Shown: positions 24,954 to 33,890 of the stretch, in pieces | How the letters are laid out: each line of letters opens with the position of its first letter | Numbering within the stretch: position 1 is the stretch's first letter | Assembly (NCBI GenBank): GCA_016930275.1 | Contig: JAFGHA010000213.1 | Location: 1 to 42,092 of the forward strand | Origin: Chitinispirillaceae bacterium | Lineage (GTDB): Bacteria; Fibrobacterota; Chitinivibrionia; Chitinivibrionales; Chitinispirillaceae | Reading direction: 5' to 3' | Length of the DNA stretch: 42,092 bases | The notes under the pieces: model-generated | Told to the model about the DNA's origin: nothing | What the model saw: the letters and a program-made list of their open reading frames with translations, nothing else | Databases searched by the model: none | Position numbers and translations under genes: made by a program

Positions 24954-27061
24954 TACAACGCAAGAATGATGATGGTCCGGTTATTCCGGAGTTTTGCCTC
25001 AGATCGCTGAAAATGATTCTTCTTTTTGCCGGGGCAGTGGTTGCACTGTTTTTTTTCTCCTGTTTTGAAAACCCGGTTGATCCTGATCCTGTCGACAAAC
25101 CTGATTCTCCGAAGGAGAACTGGGAATGCATCATCGACGATACCACCGATCTGGAATATTCGCTGGCAATCGGCTGCAAAGATGATTTCGAGGCCCTTTC
25201 TTCGGAACCGCTGGACGTGAGTATTCCGGGGGCCACCTCAGCGAAAACCGTCATTGATCAGATGGATGCCGACATACCGCTCTATTTCCAGAACAGTAAA
25301 AAATATCAGATACACCATGAATTCGTCAGCGCCAATCTTTCCGGTGGTTCCCACCCCCCGGTACCGGCATTGGCACTGTTCAACCAGACGGAATACTACA
25401 GTCCCGACCGGCGGTTCATACTCGGTGCGATCACCTATTTCGAAGGCCCGGGAGTCTGGACGTATGAAATCGCCCCCTATGACAACGCCTCCGCCGAAAT
25501 GATCAGTTTCGCGTATGATAAAATCGCCGATTCAAGCTACTTCGGGAAGGAACTTTATTTTCATCCCACCTCTCAGGCGGTTGAAGCACTCGTTCCCGAG
25601 CTGGATTCATCGGTCAAGGTTATCACGACCGACGAACTGTACGAAGGAATCGATTATCAGCCCCTTAATTACGGAACCAGCATGGGACGTCTGATTTTCG
25701 TGACCGCTGAGGAGCTTGAATCCGCGTATGTCACCTTTCGGGATATCGTTGTCCTTGATGCGGTGCCGAACGATATTTCCGTTACCTGCGGTATCATTAC
25801 CGAAATGTTCCAGACGCCGCTGGCACATATCAATGTGCTCTCCCGCAACCGCGGTACTCCCAATATGGCGCTGCGCGGCGCATTCAACAGTGAGGATTTA
25901 CGTGCGTTCGAAAATACATGGGTCAAGCTCACCGTCGGAGCCTTCGAGTATTCCATAATTGAAATAACCAAAGAGGAAGCCGATGCCTGGTGGGATGAGA
26001 ACCGGCCGGCAACCGTCGGTATAGCAACCATGGATACGGCCATGAAGGATCTCAGGAACATTGAGGATATTCTTGATACCGACCGTGATGCCAACGGTCT
26101 TGATGAGGCGCTCGACAAGGCAATTCCTGCGTTTGGGGGCAAAGCAAGCCATTTCGGGGCGTTTCCCCACATGGATTCCACGAAGGTGCATTTCGCAAAA
26201 GCGTTCGCGGTACCGGTATTTTACTACTGGCAGTTCATGGAGGAAAACGGCTTCAATGCGCGGGTGGACAGCCTGCTTGAAGATTCGGCGTTTACCAGCG
26301 ATCCGGCAGTCCGCGATCATGCACTGGAAAGCCTGCGGGACGCGATGACGGATGCCCCGATGAATGGTGCGTTCGAAACAAAACTCTTCGCGAAACTGGC
26401 GCTTGAATACGGGGCCACCAGGATGCGGTTCCGGTCGAGTACCAATGCCGAAGATCTCGACGGTTTTACCGGTGCCGGACTGTATACCTCAAAGAGCGGT
26501 GACGCCGACAAGCCGTCAGAGGTACGCGACGCAATCCGTGAAGTATGGTCGAGCGTCTGGTATTTCAGGGCTTTCGAGGAACGCAGCTACCGGAATATCG
26601 ATCACCGGTCGGTCGGTATGGCGCTGCTGGTACACCGGTCCTTCCCCAACGAGGAGGCCAATGGTGTCGCCATTTCCGGGAACATTTTCGATCCGTCGGG
26701 AATGGAACCGGGATTTTATGTGAATGTGCAATACGGAGGAACATCGGTGGTGCTTCCCGATCCGACGATTACCACCGATCAATTCATCTATTATTATGAT
26801 ATGGTCGGGCAACCGATAGTATACATGGCTCATTCCAGTCTCATCGACAGTGGAACGGTGCTCACCACCAGGCAGGTCCATAAACTGGGTGTTGCGCTGG
26901 CAGAGATCAACCGGTTCTTTCAGCCGCTCTACGGTGCAACCACCGGTAAATGGTGGGCAATGGATACGGAATTCAAGTTTGATCAGCCGCTTGATGATCC
27001 GGACGGGGAACCAGTGCTGTTCATGAAACAGGCACGTCCATATCCGGGAATGGGTGAGTAA
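24944..27061 (+). CDS. Lipoprotein with glucan-dikinase/PEP-synthase-like domains
   Basis: The 705-residue product begins with a lipoprotein signal (lipobox FFFSC, Cys40, after a long n-region). Residues ~280-312 contain a phosphohistidine-type domain with H295 (TPLAHINVLSRNRGTPN), close to the LSHVSVRARN motif of glucan water dikinase. The C-terminal ATP-grasp domain has FRSSTNAEDLDGFTGAGLY (~497-515), EVWSSVWYFRAFEER, and DTEFKF plus KQARPY at the end (~674-700). The order His domain-then-ATP-grasp matches glucan water dikinase, not PEP synthase. All visible catalytic positions seem intact, yet the lipobox predicts an extracytoplasmic location where ATP is scarce. ATG 24944 follows GGAGAGGG. 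A large hairpin follows the stop. Confidence 0.8.
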   Translation: MQMIQRKNDDGPVIPEFCLRSLKMILLFAGAVVALFFFSCFENPVDPDPVDKPDSPKENWECIIDDTTDLEYSLAIGCKDDFEALSSEPLDVSIPGATSAKTVIDQMDADIPLYFQNSKKYQIHHEFVSANLSGGSHPPVPALALFNQTEYYSPDRRFILGAITYFEGPGVWTYEIAPYDNASAEMISFAYDKIADSSYFGKELYFHPTSQAVEALVPELDSSVKVITTDELYEGIDYQPLNYGTSMGRLIFVTAEELESAYVTFRDIVVLDAVPNDISVTCGIITEMFQTPLAHINVLSRNRGTPNMALRGAFNSEDLRAFENTWVKLTVGAFEYSIIEITKEEADAWWDENRPATVGIATMDTAMKDLRNIEDILDTDRDANGLDEALDKAIPAFGGKASHFGAFPHMDSTKVHFAKAFAVPVFYYWQFMEENGFNARVDSLLEDSAFTSDPAVRDHALESLRDAMTDAPMNGAFETKLFAKLALEYGATRMRFRSSTNAEDLDGFTGAGLYTSKSGDADKPSEVRDAIREVWSSVWYFRAFEERSYRNIDHRSVGMALLVHRSFPNEEANGVAISGNIFDPSGMEPGFYVNVQYGGTSVVLPDPTITTDQFIYYYDMVGQPIVYMAHSSLIDSGTVLTTRQVHKLGVALAEINRFFQPLYGATTGKWWAMDTEFKFDQPLDDPDGEPVLFMKQARPYPGMGE

Positions 27062-27074
27062 CGGTCATGTACCT

Positions 27075-27135
27075 GGAAAGGAACCGGCCGGTCGATTGCA
27101 TTCCACCGGAACGCAATGAGATCCGGTACCTTTCC
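27075..27135. repeat. Large compound hairpin after the dikinase-like gene
   Basis: Outer arms GGAAAGGAACCGG (27075-27087) and CCGGTACCTTTCC (27123-27135) pair with one mismatch. Inside, ATTGC (27095-27099) pairs with GCAAT (27113-27117) and TTCC (27101-27104) with GGAA (27108-27111) around an ACC loop. It begins 14 bases after the stop. There is no T-run, so it is more likely an mRNA 3'-end stabiliser or a Rho-linked end than an intrinsic terminator. Confidence 0.7.
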
Positions 27136-27277
27136 GCATTCGGTTACTGATTACAATACATTCTCCCCAGAGAACGTTTTATGGAAAATATTTAATAAAA
27201 ATGAGTAATTTAACAGGTTTTCTCGCTATATTGTTTGATGAATGATAGAAGGTGTATCATCTTTTAGAGAACAGATT

Positions 27278-28117
27278 ATGATCAATCTTTTCGAATACCA
27301 GAACTATCGGGATTACCTGCGGGCATATTATCTGGAACAGAAAGCCGAAAAAAAGTCTTTCTCATACCGCTCATTTTCCAAAAAAGCCGGTATTCAGGCG
27401 CCATCATTTCTTTATTATGTTATAGAAGGAAAACGGAATCTGACAAAAAACAGCCTTCTTAAAATCTCGCAGGCGATCGGACATACCCGTGAGGAGGCTG
27501 ATTATTTTGAAAATCTCGTTTTTTTCAATCAGTCCGGCACTATTCACGAGAAAACGCTCTATTACAGCCGTATCGTCGAAGTGCGCAAACCGTTTGACGT
27601 GCAGACTATTCCTCTCGACCGGTATGAATATTACTGCAAGTGGTATCACAGTGTCATCAGGGAGGTCGTCACCTTTTTCCATTTCAGGGATAATTTCGCC
27701 CAACTGGGAAATGCACTTATTCCATCAATCACCGCGAAACAGGCGCGGGAATCGATTGCGATTCTCGAAAAGCTCGGGTTCATCGAGCGCGATCAGGAGG
27801 GGTTCTATCATCAGACCGCCAATGTGATCGGAGTGCATCCGGTACCTTCGGATTCATTCATCATCGAAAAGTTTCAGATGGAAATGCTGCAGGTCGCACT
27901 TCAGGCCTACCATTCGGTTCCCATCTACAACAGAATGTCATCGTCGACCACGTTTTCGGTGTCGGAGGAAACGTTCAAGCTGTTTAAAATGAAGGCACGC
28001 GAATTCCGCAAGGAACTTGCGGAGATCGCCCGGCTTGATTCATCGCAGGAGTATGTATATCAGCTTACCATGAATCTTTTTCCGGTAAGCCGAAGGATAC
28101 GAAATGAAAAAAAGTAG
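27278..28117 (+). CDS. TIGR02147 family regulator (copy 2)
   Basis: This 279-residue paralogue of 8663-9505 starts MINLFEYQNYRDYL and ends with EYVYQLTMNLFPVSRRI. The HTH-like segment (YRSFSKKAGIQAPSFLYYVIEGKRNLT, about 26-52) and mid-protein winged-helix part (AKQARESIAILEKLGFIERD) align with the first copy. ATG 27278 was chosen to match the paralogue; the frame is open to 27242. Its last 14 bases overlap the next lipoprotein start. No copy of the TGTTRCCA operator was found upstream, so this cassette may answer to a different site. Confidence 0.88.
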   Translation: MINLFEYQNYRDYLRAYYLEQKAEKKSFSYRSFSKKAGIQAPSFLYYVIEGKRNLTKNSLLKISQAIGHTREEADYFENLVFFNQSGTIHEKTLYYSRIVEVRKPFDVQTIPLDRYEYYCKWYHSVIREVVTFFHFRDNFAQLGNALIPSITAKQARESIAILEKLGFIERDQEGFYHQTANVIGVHPVPSDSFIIEKFQMEMLQVALQAYHSVPIYNRMSSSTTFSVSEETFKLFKMKAREFRKELAEIARLDSSQEYVYQLTMNLFPVSRRIRNEKK

Positions 28118-29270
28118 TTTTTTACTGACGGTCATCGCCGTCTGTGCCGGTTTACTCATACCGTATTGCACGCAAAACTCACCGGTGGCGGGTGGCGCCT
28201 CGGATACCGAAGTGAGTGCCCGGGTGAGTGGTATGGTAACCGATATGTTCGGTAAACCGGTTGCCGGAGCATCGGTACAACTTCGTACGAAGGATTTTCT
28301 GCCCGAAGAGGACACCGTGAAACAGATGTCCGGCAAGTATACCAAAGCGGACTGCAGTACCGATTCTGAAGGGTATTTTCTGCTGGATTCACTGGGGGCG
28401 GGAATTTATAACCTGGCAATTGTCAGCGGAGACAGTGTCGGCACGATCAGGGAGTGTATCGTCGGTGATAAGCAGAGCGTATCGGTTGAACCGGTACTGA
28501 TGCCGTTCGGATTGGTGATCGGATGGCTCCAGTTACCCTATGTGGTTCCCGAAATACTCGCCCGTGCAAAGGTTGAGCTTATCGGTTCCGAAAATCAGGT
28601 GCATCCGGACAGTACAGGGTTTTTCCAGTTTCCGCTTCCCGAGGGAATGCATCGCCTGAAAATGAGCGTGGATTCAAGTTTTTTCGACAAGGTGACGATT
28701 GACGTGGAGGTAGTGCCTTCACAGGTGAAGAATATCGGCATGATTCGTCTCAACATGCTCCCGCCGCCTCCACCTCCCTGTATTGACGGCGCGTGCGATT
28801 CAACGGTGTTGCGGAAGTTTCTGGACGATGCGGGGCATGGCGATATCAGCGTCGGTGACGTTACCACATGGATAAACGGGCGTATTGAGTGCCTCAATCT
28901 GCGGGGGCTTGAGATTCGCATTCAGCTTGAACCGCTTGGCCTTCTAAACACCGTCCGGAAACTTGACCTCGGAAAAACCGGAACCGCCGATTCCTGCCGG
29001 TTCATTATCAGTATGTGGAATCTGCAGGAAGTATATCTTGACAGTAACAACATCACCGGTATTTCACATTCCTTTGAGGGCGCATACCGGATCAAGGTGC
29101 TCGATCTGTCGAACAACCGGCTGACGATGCTTCCCGAAAAAATCAATTTTCTCATGCCCGATCAGAAACTTGATCTCTCGGGGAATGAACTCTGCAGCCT
29201 GTCGCCGCCGCTTGCGGGATGGGCTGATGCCTGGAATCCGGGATGGGAGGAAACACAACGTTGTCCGTGA
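28104..29270 (+). CDS. Lipoprotein with carboxypeptidase-regulatory-like and leucine-rich-repeat domains
   Basis: The 388-residue product has a lipobox at Cys22 (LLIPYC). A carboxypeptidase-regulatory-like domain occupies about 38-125 (VSGMVTDMFGKPVAGASVQL ... DSEGYFLLDSLGAGIYNLAIV), and another beta domain follows to ~215. A Pro-rich hinge (PPPPPPC) leads to a short leucine-rich repeat region (VRKLDLGKTG, LQEVYLDSNNITG, IKVLDLSNNRLTMLP, QKLDLSGNELCSL; ~290-375) for protein contact. It is coupled to the TIGR02147 gene like the lipoprotein at 7993-8673, but is longer and carries the added repeats. Confidence 0.82.
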   Translation: MKKSSFLLTVIAVCAGLLIPYCTQNSPVAGGASDTEVSARVSGMVTDMFGKPVAGASVQLRTKDFLPEEDTVKQMSGKYTKADCSTDSEGYFLLDSLGAGIYNLAIVSGDSVGTIRECIVGDKQSVSVEPVLMPFGLVIGWLQLPYVVPEILARAKVELIGSENQVHPDSTGFFQFPLPEGMHRLKMSVDSSFFDKVTIDVEVVPSQVKNIGMIRLNMLPPPPPPCIDGACDSTVLRKFLDDAGHGDISVGDVTTWINGRIECLNLRGLEIRIQLEPLGLLNTVRKLDLGKTGTADSCRFIISMWNLQEVYLDSNNITGISHSFEGAYRIKVLDLSNNRLTMLPEKINFLMPDQKLDLSGNELCSLSPPLAGWADAWNPGWEETQRCP

Positions 29271-29573
29271 TGCGTACCAGCGACAATTGCGCGGGGAACG
29301 ACAATTTTCGGATACCGATGAGCGTTCGGGCAGAGTGATACACAAATTAGACGATCCGGAATGTCTGAAAACGGTTTTTGAATTAAAAAGAGGTGAGGGG
29401 ATTAATACAGTTTCAGGCTACTGAGAGATATATATTTTCAGTGGCAACGGAGTTTTTCACCAGTGGGAAACCGGCTGTTTTCCGTGGAAATTATGCCTGT
29501 AGTGAGACTCCATTAACCGATTAACAATTATAATCCGTATTTGCGGAACCCTTTTCGGAAGAACGAGGTGCAC
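29271..29573. other. Intergenic region before the CotH locus
   Basis: About 300 bases without a recognisable gene. TATAAT at 29529-29534 is a good -10 for the CotH operon with a ~33-base leader, but no matching -35 was seen at 16-18 bases. The half-operator-like TGGCAACG at 29442-29449 has no paired arm, so I do not count it as a fourth operator. Confidence 0.45.
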
Positions 29574-31145
29574 ATGAAACGGGAATGGCTTTTTCTGTGC
29601 CTGCTCATGTTCCTGGCCGGCAGGCTGCCGGGAGAGCAGGTGGATTCAACGGAACTGATTTTCAACGATGCGGTAGTTCACCGGTTCGAACTGTTGTTCG
29701 CCGACGAAGCATGGAGTGATTCACTCGAATACAACAAGGAAGTGGCCAACGAAGAATACATGTCCGCTGCAATGCTCTACCGGACGCCCGATGGCGACAG
29801 TATCGTTCTTGATTCCATCGGGGTGCGGTACAAAGGAAACTCCTCGTATGAACTTGCGAAAAATACACCGAAAAAGTCATTCAAATTCCGGTTTGATAAG
29901 TACAAGGACGGTCAGACATTCTTCGGGTGTGAACGTTTGAATTTCAACAACTGTGTGCTTGATCCCAGTTTCCTTCGTGAGAAGATCAGTTATGATATCG
30001 CACGGGAATTTATGGAGGCACCCCGGGTCGCCTTTGCCACCATTACGATCAACGGATCGCTCATCGGTCTTTACGCGCAGGTCGAACAGGTGGATGAACT
30101 GTTTCTGGAACGTCATTTCAGCGATCCCGACGGTAATCTTTACAAAGCGGGTGATAATGGAGCGTATCTCGAGTACAACGGTGCGAACCAGTCCGCTTAC
30201 GAACAGGCGTATGAACTCAAAACGAATACCGGCACCAACAACTGGTCCCGGTTCATCACCATGATTTACAAACTCAATAATACGCCGGATTCACTGTTCG
30301 TTCAGACCGTTGGAGCGGCAATCGATCTCGATCGTGCCGTAAAGCATCTCGCGTGGACCATGCTGCTCTCTCATTTCGACAGCTATACCGGATCGGGCCG
30401 TAATTACTACCTCTACGACGATCCCGGGAGCGGACGGTTCACCATCATCCCCTGGGATCTCAACCTGTCGTTCGGACAGTATGCCAACAGCTGGGATGTG
30501 ATCAGGAATAACGTGGTCACCATCGAAAATCTCGATAAAAGGCCGCTCAACCGGCGTATCCTCGAAAACGATTCGCTGAGGGATGTCTATTTCGGCTACC
30601 TCAGGACGATGATGACGGGAAAGGGAAGTCTCGATTCCCTATCGGATGAGGTCGACCGGCTCAAAGCGGTTATCGATGAGGCGGTAGCGGCGGAGCCTGA
30701 GGAGAACGCTTTTTATACCTATGAAGATTTTGAAAAAAATACCGACAGCAATCTCGTCATCCGTGAAGGACTCAAATCCACCACTATCTGGGGAATCAAG
30801 GCTTTTACCGCAGCGCGCAATGCCGAACTGGCGGCACAGATCGAGGCGGGAGTCACTTCTCCCCGCGCGGCAGGTCGTACTTCGGGAGTACGGTTGCGAA
30901 GCAGTTTTCAGGCGCACATCGCCTCGGTGGTCATCGATTTCAATCTGCCCGCCTCCTCCGGTTTTCCGGCAGAGCTGACGATTACGAACTGCCTGGGACG
31001 GGAAGTATACCATACGGCACTACCCGTAGTGGAAGGACAGGGGCACATCCGCTGGAGTACGGGGAATACTGCATCGGGTGCCTATGCCGTCACCATTTCG
31101 AACAGAACGATGGACCTGACGGACCGGGTCGTCATTACCAGATAG
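29574..31145 (+). CDS. Secreted CotH-family protein with C-terminal sorting-like domain
   Basis: The 523-residue product has a signal peptide (MKREWLFLCLLMFLAGRLPG) and a CotH domain. CotH proteins have an atypical kinase fold, shown in Bacillus to phosphorylate spore-coat proteins. Features include GVRYKGNSSYELA, KKSFKFRFDKY, LNFNNCVLDPSFLREKISYDI, GLYAQVEQVDE, and a metal-binding-like IIPWDLNLSFG (~300). Residues ~435-523 form a beta domain ending SGAYAVTISNRTMDLTDRVVITR, typical of Por/T9SS-type or FlgD-like C-terminal domains. ATG 29574 follows GAGGTG. It opens an apparent operon with DUF4956 and VTC genes, a recurrent association in bacteria. Confidence 0.9.
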   Translation: MKREWLFLCLLMFLAGRLPGEQVDSTELIFNDAVVHRFELLFADEAWSDSLEYNKEVANEEYMSAAMLYRTPDGDSIVLDSIGVRYKGNSSYELAKNTPKKSFKFRFDKYKDGQTFFGCERLNFNNCVLDPSFLREKISYDIAREFMEAPRVAFATITINGSLIGLYAQVEQVDELFLERHFSDPDGNLYKAGDNGAYLEYNGANQSAYEQAYELKTNTGTNNWSRFITMIYKLNNTPDSLFVQTVGAAIDLDRAVKHLAWTMLLSHFDSYTGSGRNYYLYDDPGSGRFTIIPWDLNLSFGQYANSWDVIRNNVVTIENLDKRPLNRRILENDSLRDVYFGYLRTMMTGKGSLDSLSDEVDRLKAVIDEAVAAEPEENAFYTYEDFEKNTDSNLVIREGLKSTTIWGIKAFTAARNAELAAQIEAGVTSPRAAGRTSGVRLRSSFQAHIASVVIDFNLPASSGFPAELTITNCLGREVYHTALPVVEGQGHIRWSTGNTASGAYAVTISNRTMDLTDRVVITR

Positions 31146-31181
31146 CCTGAACATACCAGGAGAAAAAGGGGAACAGGTTAC

Positions 31182-31865
31182 ATGCTCGACTTTTTAACGT
31201 TACAGACCACCACCACCAATTCCACGATGATCTCGACGATCTATACCATTCTGCTCTCGTTTCTGCTCTCGACCCTGATTGCCATCACGTACGACCGCAC
31301 CTTCAGAGGGCTTTCGTACTCAAGGAATTTCGTTCAGGCGATGATTCTGAGTTCCCTGGTTGCCGCAATGGTGATGCAGGCGATCGGCGACAGCCTCGCA
31401 CGCGGGCTCGGCATGATGGGGGCACTGGCAATCATCCGGTTCAGGACGGTGTTCAAGGATCCGCGCGACATTATCTTCATGTTCGCCGCACTTGCGGTGG
31501 GGATCGCCTGCGGCGTGTTCGCGTACGGTGTGGCGGCTGTCGGCGCCGTGGCATTCAGCGCTGCGGCCCTGCTGCTGTTTTACTCACCATTCGGGCAAAC
31601 GCGCGCTTACGACGGGATGTTGCGGTTCAATGTCGGGATCGACACGTATGAACGATCCGATGTCGAAACAGTGCTTCGCAATTACTGCGGAAGGTTCGTA
31701 CTCATCACGCTGCGTGAGCTGACACAGGGCAGCAGGCTTGAATATGCGTATCATGTCAGATTAAAGCCAAAAAAGGCCAAAGACGAACTGGTCGCCCGGC
31801 TCAAGGCAATAGAGGATATCAGGGATGTCAATCTCATGCTGCAGGAGACTACCGTTGAATTATAA
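31182..31865 (+). CDS. DUF4956 integral membrane protein
   Basis: The 227-residue protein has about four membrane segments within residues 14-145 (ISTIYTILLSFLLSTLIAIT, MILSSLVAAMVMQAIG, IIFMFAALAVGIACGVFAYG, AVGAVAFSAAALLLFY) and a soluble C-terminal domain (~150-227). Conserved DUF4956 features are LGMMGALAIIRFRTVFKDPRDI. The family's function is unknown, but it regularly accompanies VTC-type polymerases and CotH proteins, as here. The soluble tail may contact a cytoplasmic partner such as the VTC protein. Confidence 0.88.
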   Translation: MLDFLTLQTTTTNSTMISTIYTILLSFLLSTLIAITYDRTFRGLSYSRNFVQAMILSSLVAAMVMQAIGDSLARGLGMMGALAIIRFRTVFKDPRDIIFMFAALAVGIACGVFAYGVAAVGAVAFSAAALLLFYSPFGQTRAYDGMLRFNVGIDTYERSDVETVLRNYCGRFVLITLRELTQGSRLEYAYHVRLKPKKAKDELVARLKAIEDIRDVNLMLQETTVEL

Positions 31866-31909
31866 CACGTGCGGCAACTGAACACTCGGCAATAAATGGA
31901 TATGGAACC

Positions 31910-32953
31910 ATGAAACGATATTATGTAGTCTGCGCGGGAGTTACGGCGATACTTACCGGGATCACGATGTACTTCAGGAGTGAACCGACCACCTTTTACG
32001 GTATTGCCGATACAAAAGAGACCATCATCAATGCGGATGCTTCGGTGGAGATCAGGAAACTGCCGGTGGTACAGGGTCAGACGGTGGCGATCGGAGATAC
32101 GCTGGTGGTGCTTGACCGTCCGGAGCTGGAGCTCAAGATAAGCGAGATATCGCATATGCTTAACGAGTACAAGGCGCGAAAAACGTATGAGACCGTTACC
32201 TCCCGGTCGGAAGTGCGGCAGATTCAGGCCGAGCAGGTAGAACGGATAAACGAGATCAATGCGAAGATCCGCGAGCTTGAGGCCCAGTACGAAATGAACA
32301 GGAAACTGGTTGCCGAGCTGCGGAGCCTGAAAAAAGAGCAGGAGACTGAGCAGTCCGACAGCTCCATGAATCCGATTCTCGCACAGATTAAAAGTCTCCG
32401 TCATCTGCTTGAATCCGCGCGAAACCCGTCGCAGATCCAGATCGAACGGATCAACAAGCAGCTTTCAACTACCGACAATCCCATCGAGGCGCAGGTGCAG
32501 CGCCTGACAGAGGAACTTCAACTTCTCGAAAAAGCACGGAAAAATCTCGTTATCTGCGCACAGATGAACGGCATGATCGGAACCGTTAAATTCAAGGAAG
32601 GCGAGAATGTTTCGCCATTCGATACCATCCTGACCCTGCATGCGGCTGCACCTTCGTATGTGAAGGGATACATACACGAGAACGTCTACAGTCGTGTCGC
32701 TGTAGATGATACGGTACGGGTGACGTCTTTTTCCGACGAGAAAAATGCGATTACCGGGAAGATTGTCGGCGTGGGCTCCCGTATTGTCGATTACCCTGAA
32801 CGGTTGCGGAAGCGGCAGGATATTCCCATCTGGGGACGGGAAGTCATTATACGACTGCCCGAAGAAAATGCACTGCTTCTGGGCGAGAAGGTACTGATAG
32901 CGGTTCATAAAAAAAAACTTCCTTTCAGCTATCAGCATCGGACCGGTAAATGA
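31910..32953 (+). CDS. HlyD/membrane-fusion-like protein
   Basis: The 347-residue product has an N-terminal membrane anchor (VVCAGVTAILTGITMYF). A biotinyl-lipoyl-like half (VEIRKLPVVQGQTVAIGDTLVVLD, ~43-68) is followed by a long coiled coil (~75-215) and a second half (LVICAQMNGMIGTVKFKEGENV, ~222-245). A beta-barrel end includes KGYIHENVYSRVAVDDTVRV. This is the layout of periplasmic adaptor (HlyD/AcrA-type) proteins, which bridge an inner-membrane partner to an outer-membrane channel. No inner-membrane ABC or RND pump is in the locus; the TolC-like gene lies one gene downstream. Confidence 0.82.
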   Translation: MKRYYVVCAGVTAILTGITMYFRSEPTTFYGIADTKETIINADASVEIRKLPVVQGQTVAIGDTLVVLDRPELELKISEISHMLNEYKARKTYETVTSRSEVRQIQAEQVERINEINAKIRELEAQYEMNRKLVAELRSLKKEQETEQSDSSMNPILAQIKSLRHLLESARNPSQIQIERINKQLSTTDNPIEAQVQRLTEELQLLEKARKNLVICAQMNGMIGTVKFKEGENVSPFDTILTLHAAAPSYVKGYIHENVYSRVAVDDTVRVTSFSDEKNAITGKIVGVGSRIVDYPERLRKRQDIPIWGREVIIRLPEENALLLGEKVLIAVHKKKLPFSYQHRTGK

Positions 32954-32981
32954 AGCGTTTGCCGCCGGGGTGGAAATCCGG

Positions 32982-33890
32982 ATGGATGCGGTATCGGACC
33001 TGCAGAATATCACGATGCCCGAAGGTATCAGCAGGGTTGCGCTTGAGGCTTCGGGCCTGTTGTATCTGCCGGATGTCGGCAGGTTCGTCGTGGTAAGTGA
33101 CGAAACGGAACGGAAACAGCCGGAGCTGTATCTCATGGATACCGCCGGTTACATTGGAAATAAAACAACAGTGAAGAATAGTCCGTTGATTGATGATATG
33201 GAAGGCATTGCCACCGATCCGCAGGGCAGGATCCACCTCCTGACTTCCCAGAGTTATACCCGGAAAGGTAATCTGAAACCGGAACGCAAACTTCTTGTCC
33301 GGTGCACCCGGCAGGGTACCGTACTGCAGGCTGATGCGTCGGTACCGTTGATTGATCTTCTGGTAACTGCTGCCCGCACTGCTGCGAAATCATCCTGGGC
33401 GCAGTTCATCCTGCTCGGGGTGCATAAGCAGGAAATCGATATCGAAGGGTTGGTCTGGCATGAGGACTGCCTGTTGCTCGGCTTTAAAAATCCTCGTATC
33501 GGCAATGATGCGCTCATCCTGAGTATTTCCGATCCCGATGCGATGTTCGCCGCAAAAAAACTTTCGGCGGAGCAGATCCGGATAGGGTACCGTTTTCCGA
33601 TTGTTGACACCACAACCGGTACGTTCTGTGGTATTTCCGATCTCTGTTTTGTCGAAAACCGGCTTTTTGGTCTCTCGACCGGCGTGCAGAGCAGTTCCGG
33701 AGTGGCTACCGATATCGGACTGTTCTGGACCTTTCATCCGGAAACCGGAACACTGCAAATACTCGGAAGATTCCCTGATCGTAAACCGGAGGGACTCGCC
33801 TATACCCCCGGCAATGGTCTGTTCTATATTGTTTTTGATAACGGTTCCAAAAATGCATCGCAATTTATGACAGCAAAGGTTTCTCCATGA
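32982..33890 (+). CDS. Predicted beta-propeller protein (SdiA-regulated/phytase-esterase-like)
   Basis: From ATG 32982 the protein has 302 residues; GTG 32970 is an alternative, but GGGGTGG fits ATG 32982 better. Repeated short beta motifs (ASGLLYLPDVGRFVVVSDET, DMEGIATDPQGRIHLLTS, DIEGLVWHEDCLLLGFKNP, GISDLCFVENRLFGLSTG, KPEGLAYTPGNGLFYIVFD) resemble six-bladed propellers of the SdiA-regulated or esterase-like phytase groups. No signal peptide is seen, so it may be cytoplasmic or exported as part of the complex. A phytase-type activity near a polyphosphate-like polymerase is attractive but unproven. Its stop overlaps the next gene as ATGA. Confidence 0.62.
   Translation: MDAVSDLQNITMPEGISRVALEASGLLYLPDVGRFVVVSDETERKQPELYLMDTAGYIGNKTTVKNSPLIDDMEGIATDPQGRIHLLTSQSYTRKGNLKPERKLLVRCTRQGTVLQADASVPLIDLLVTAARTAAKSSWAQFILLGVHKQEIDIEGLVWHEDCLLLGFKNPRIGNDALILSISDPDAMFAAKKLSAEQIRIGYRFPIVDTTTGTFCGISDLCFVENRLFGLSTGVQSSSGVATDIGLFWTFHPETGTLQILGRFPDRKPEGLAYTPGNGLFYIVFDNGSKNASQFMTAKVSP

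Noticed and set aside
29442-29449. TGGCAACG as a fourth operator half site
   Set aside because: The other arm at the required spacing does not match, and there is no TTGACA 17 bases downstream.
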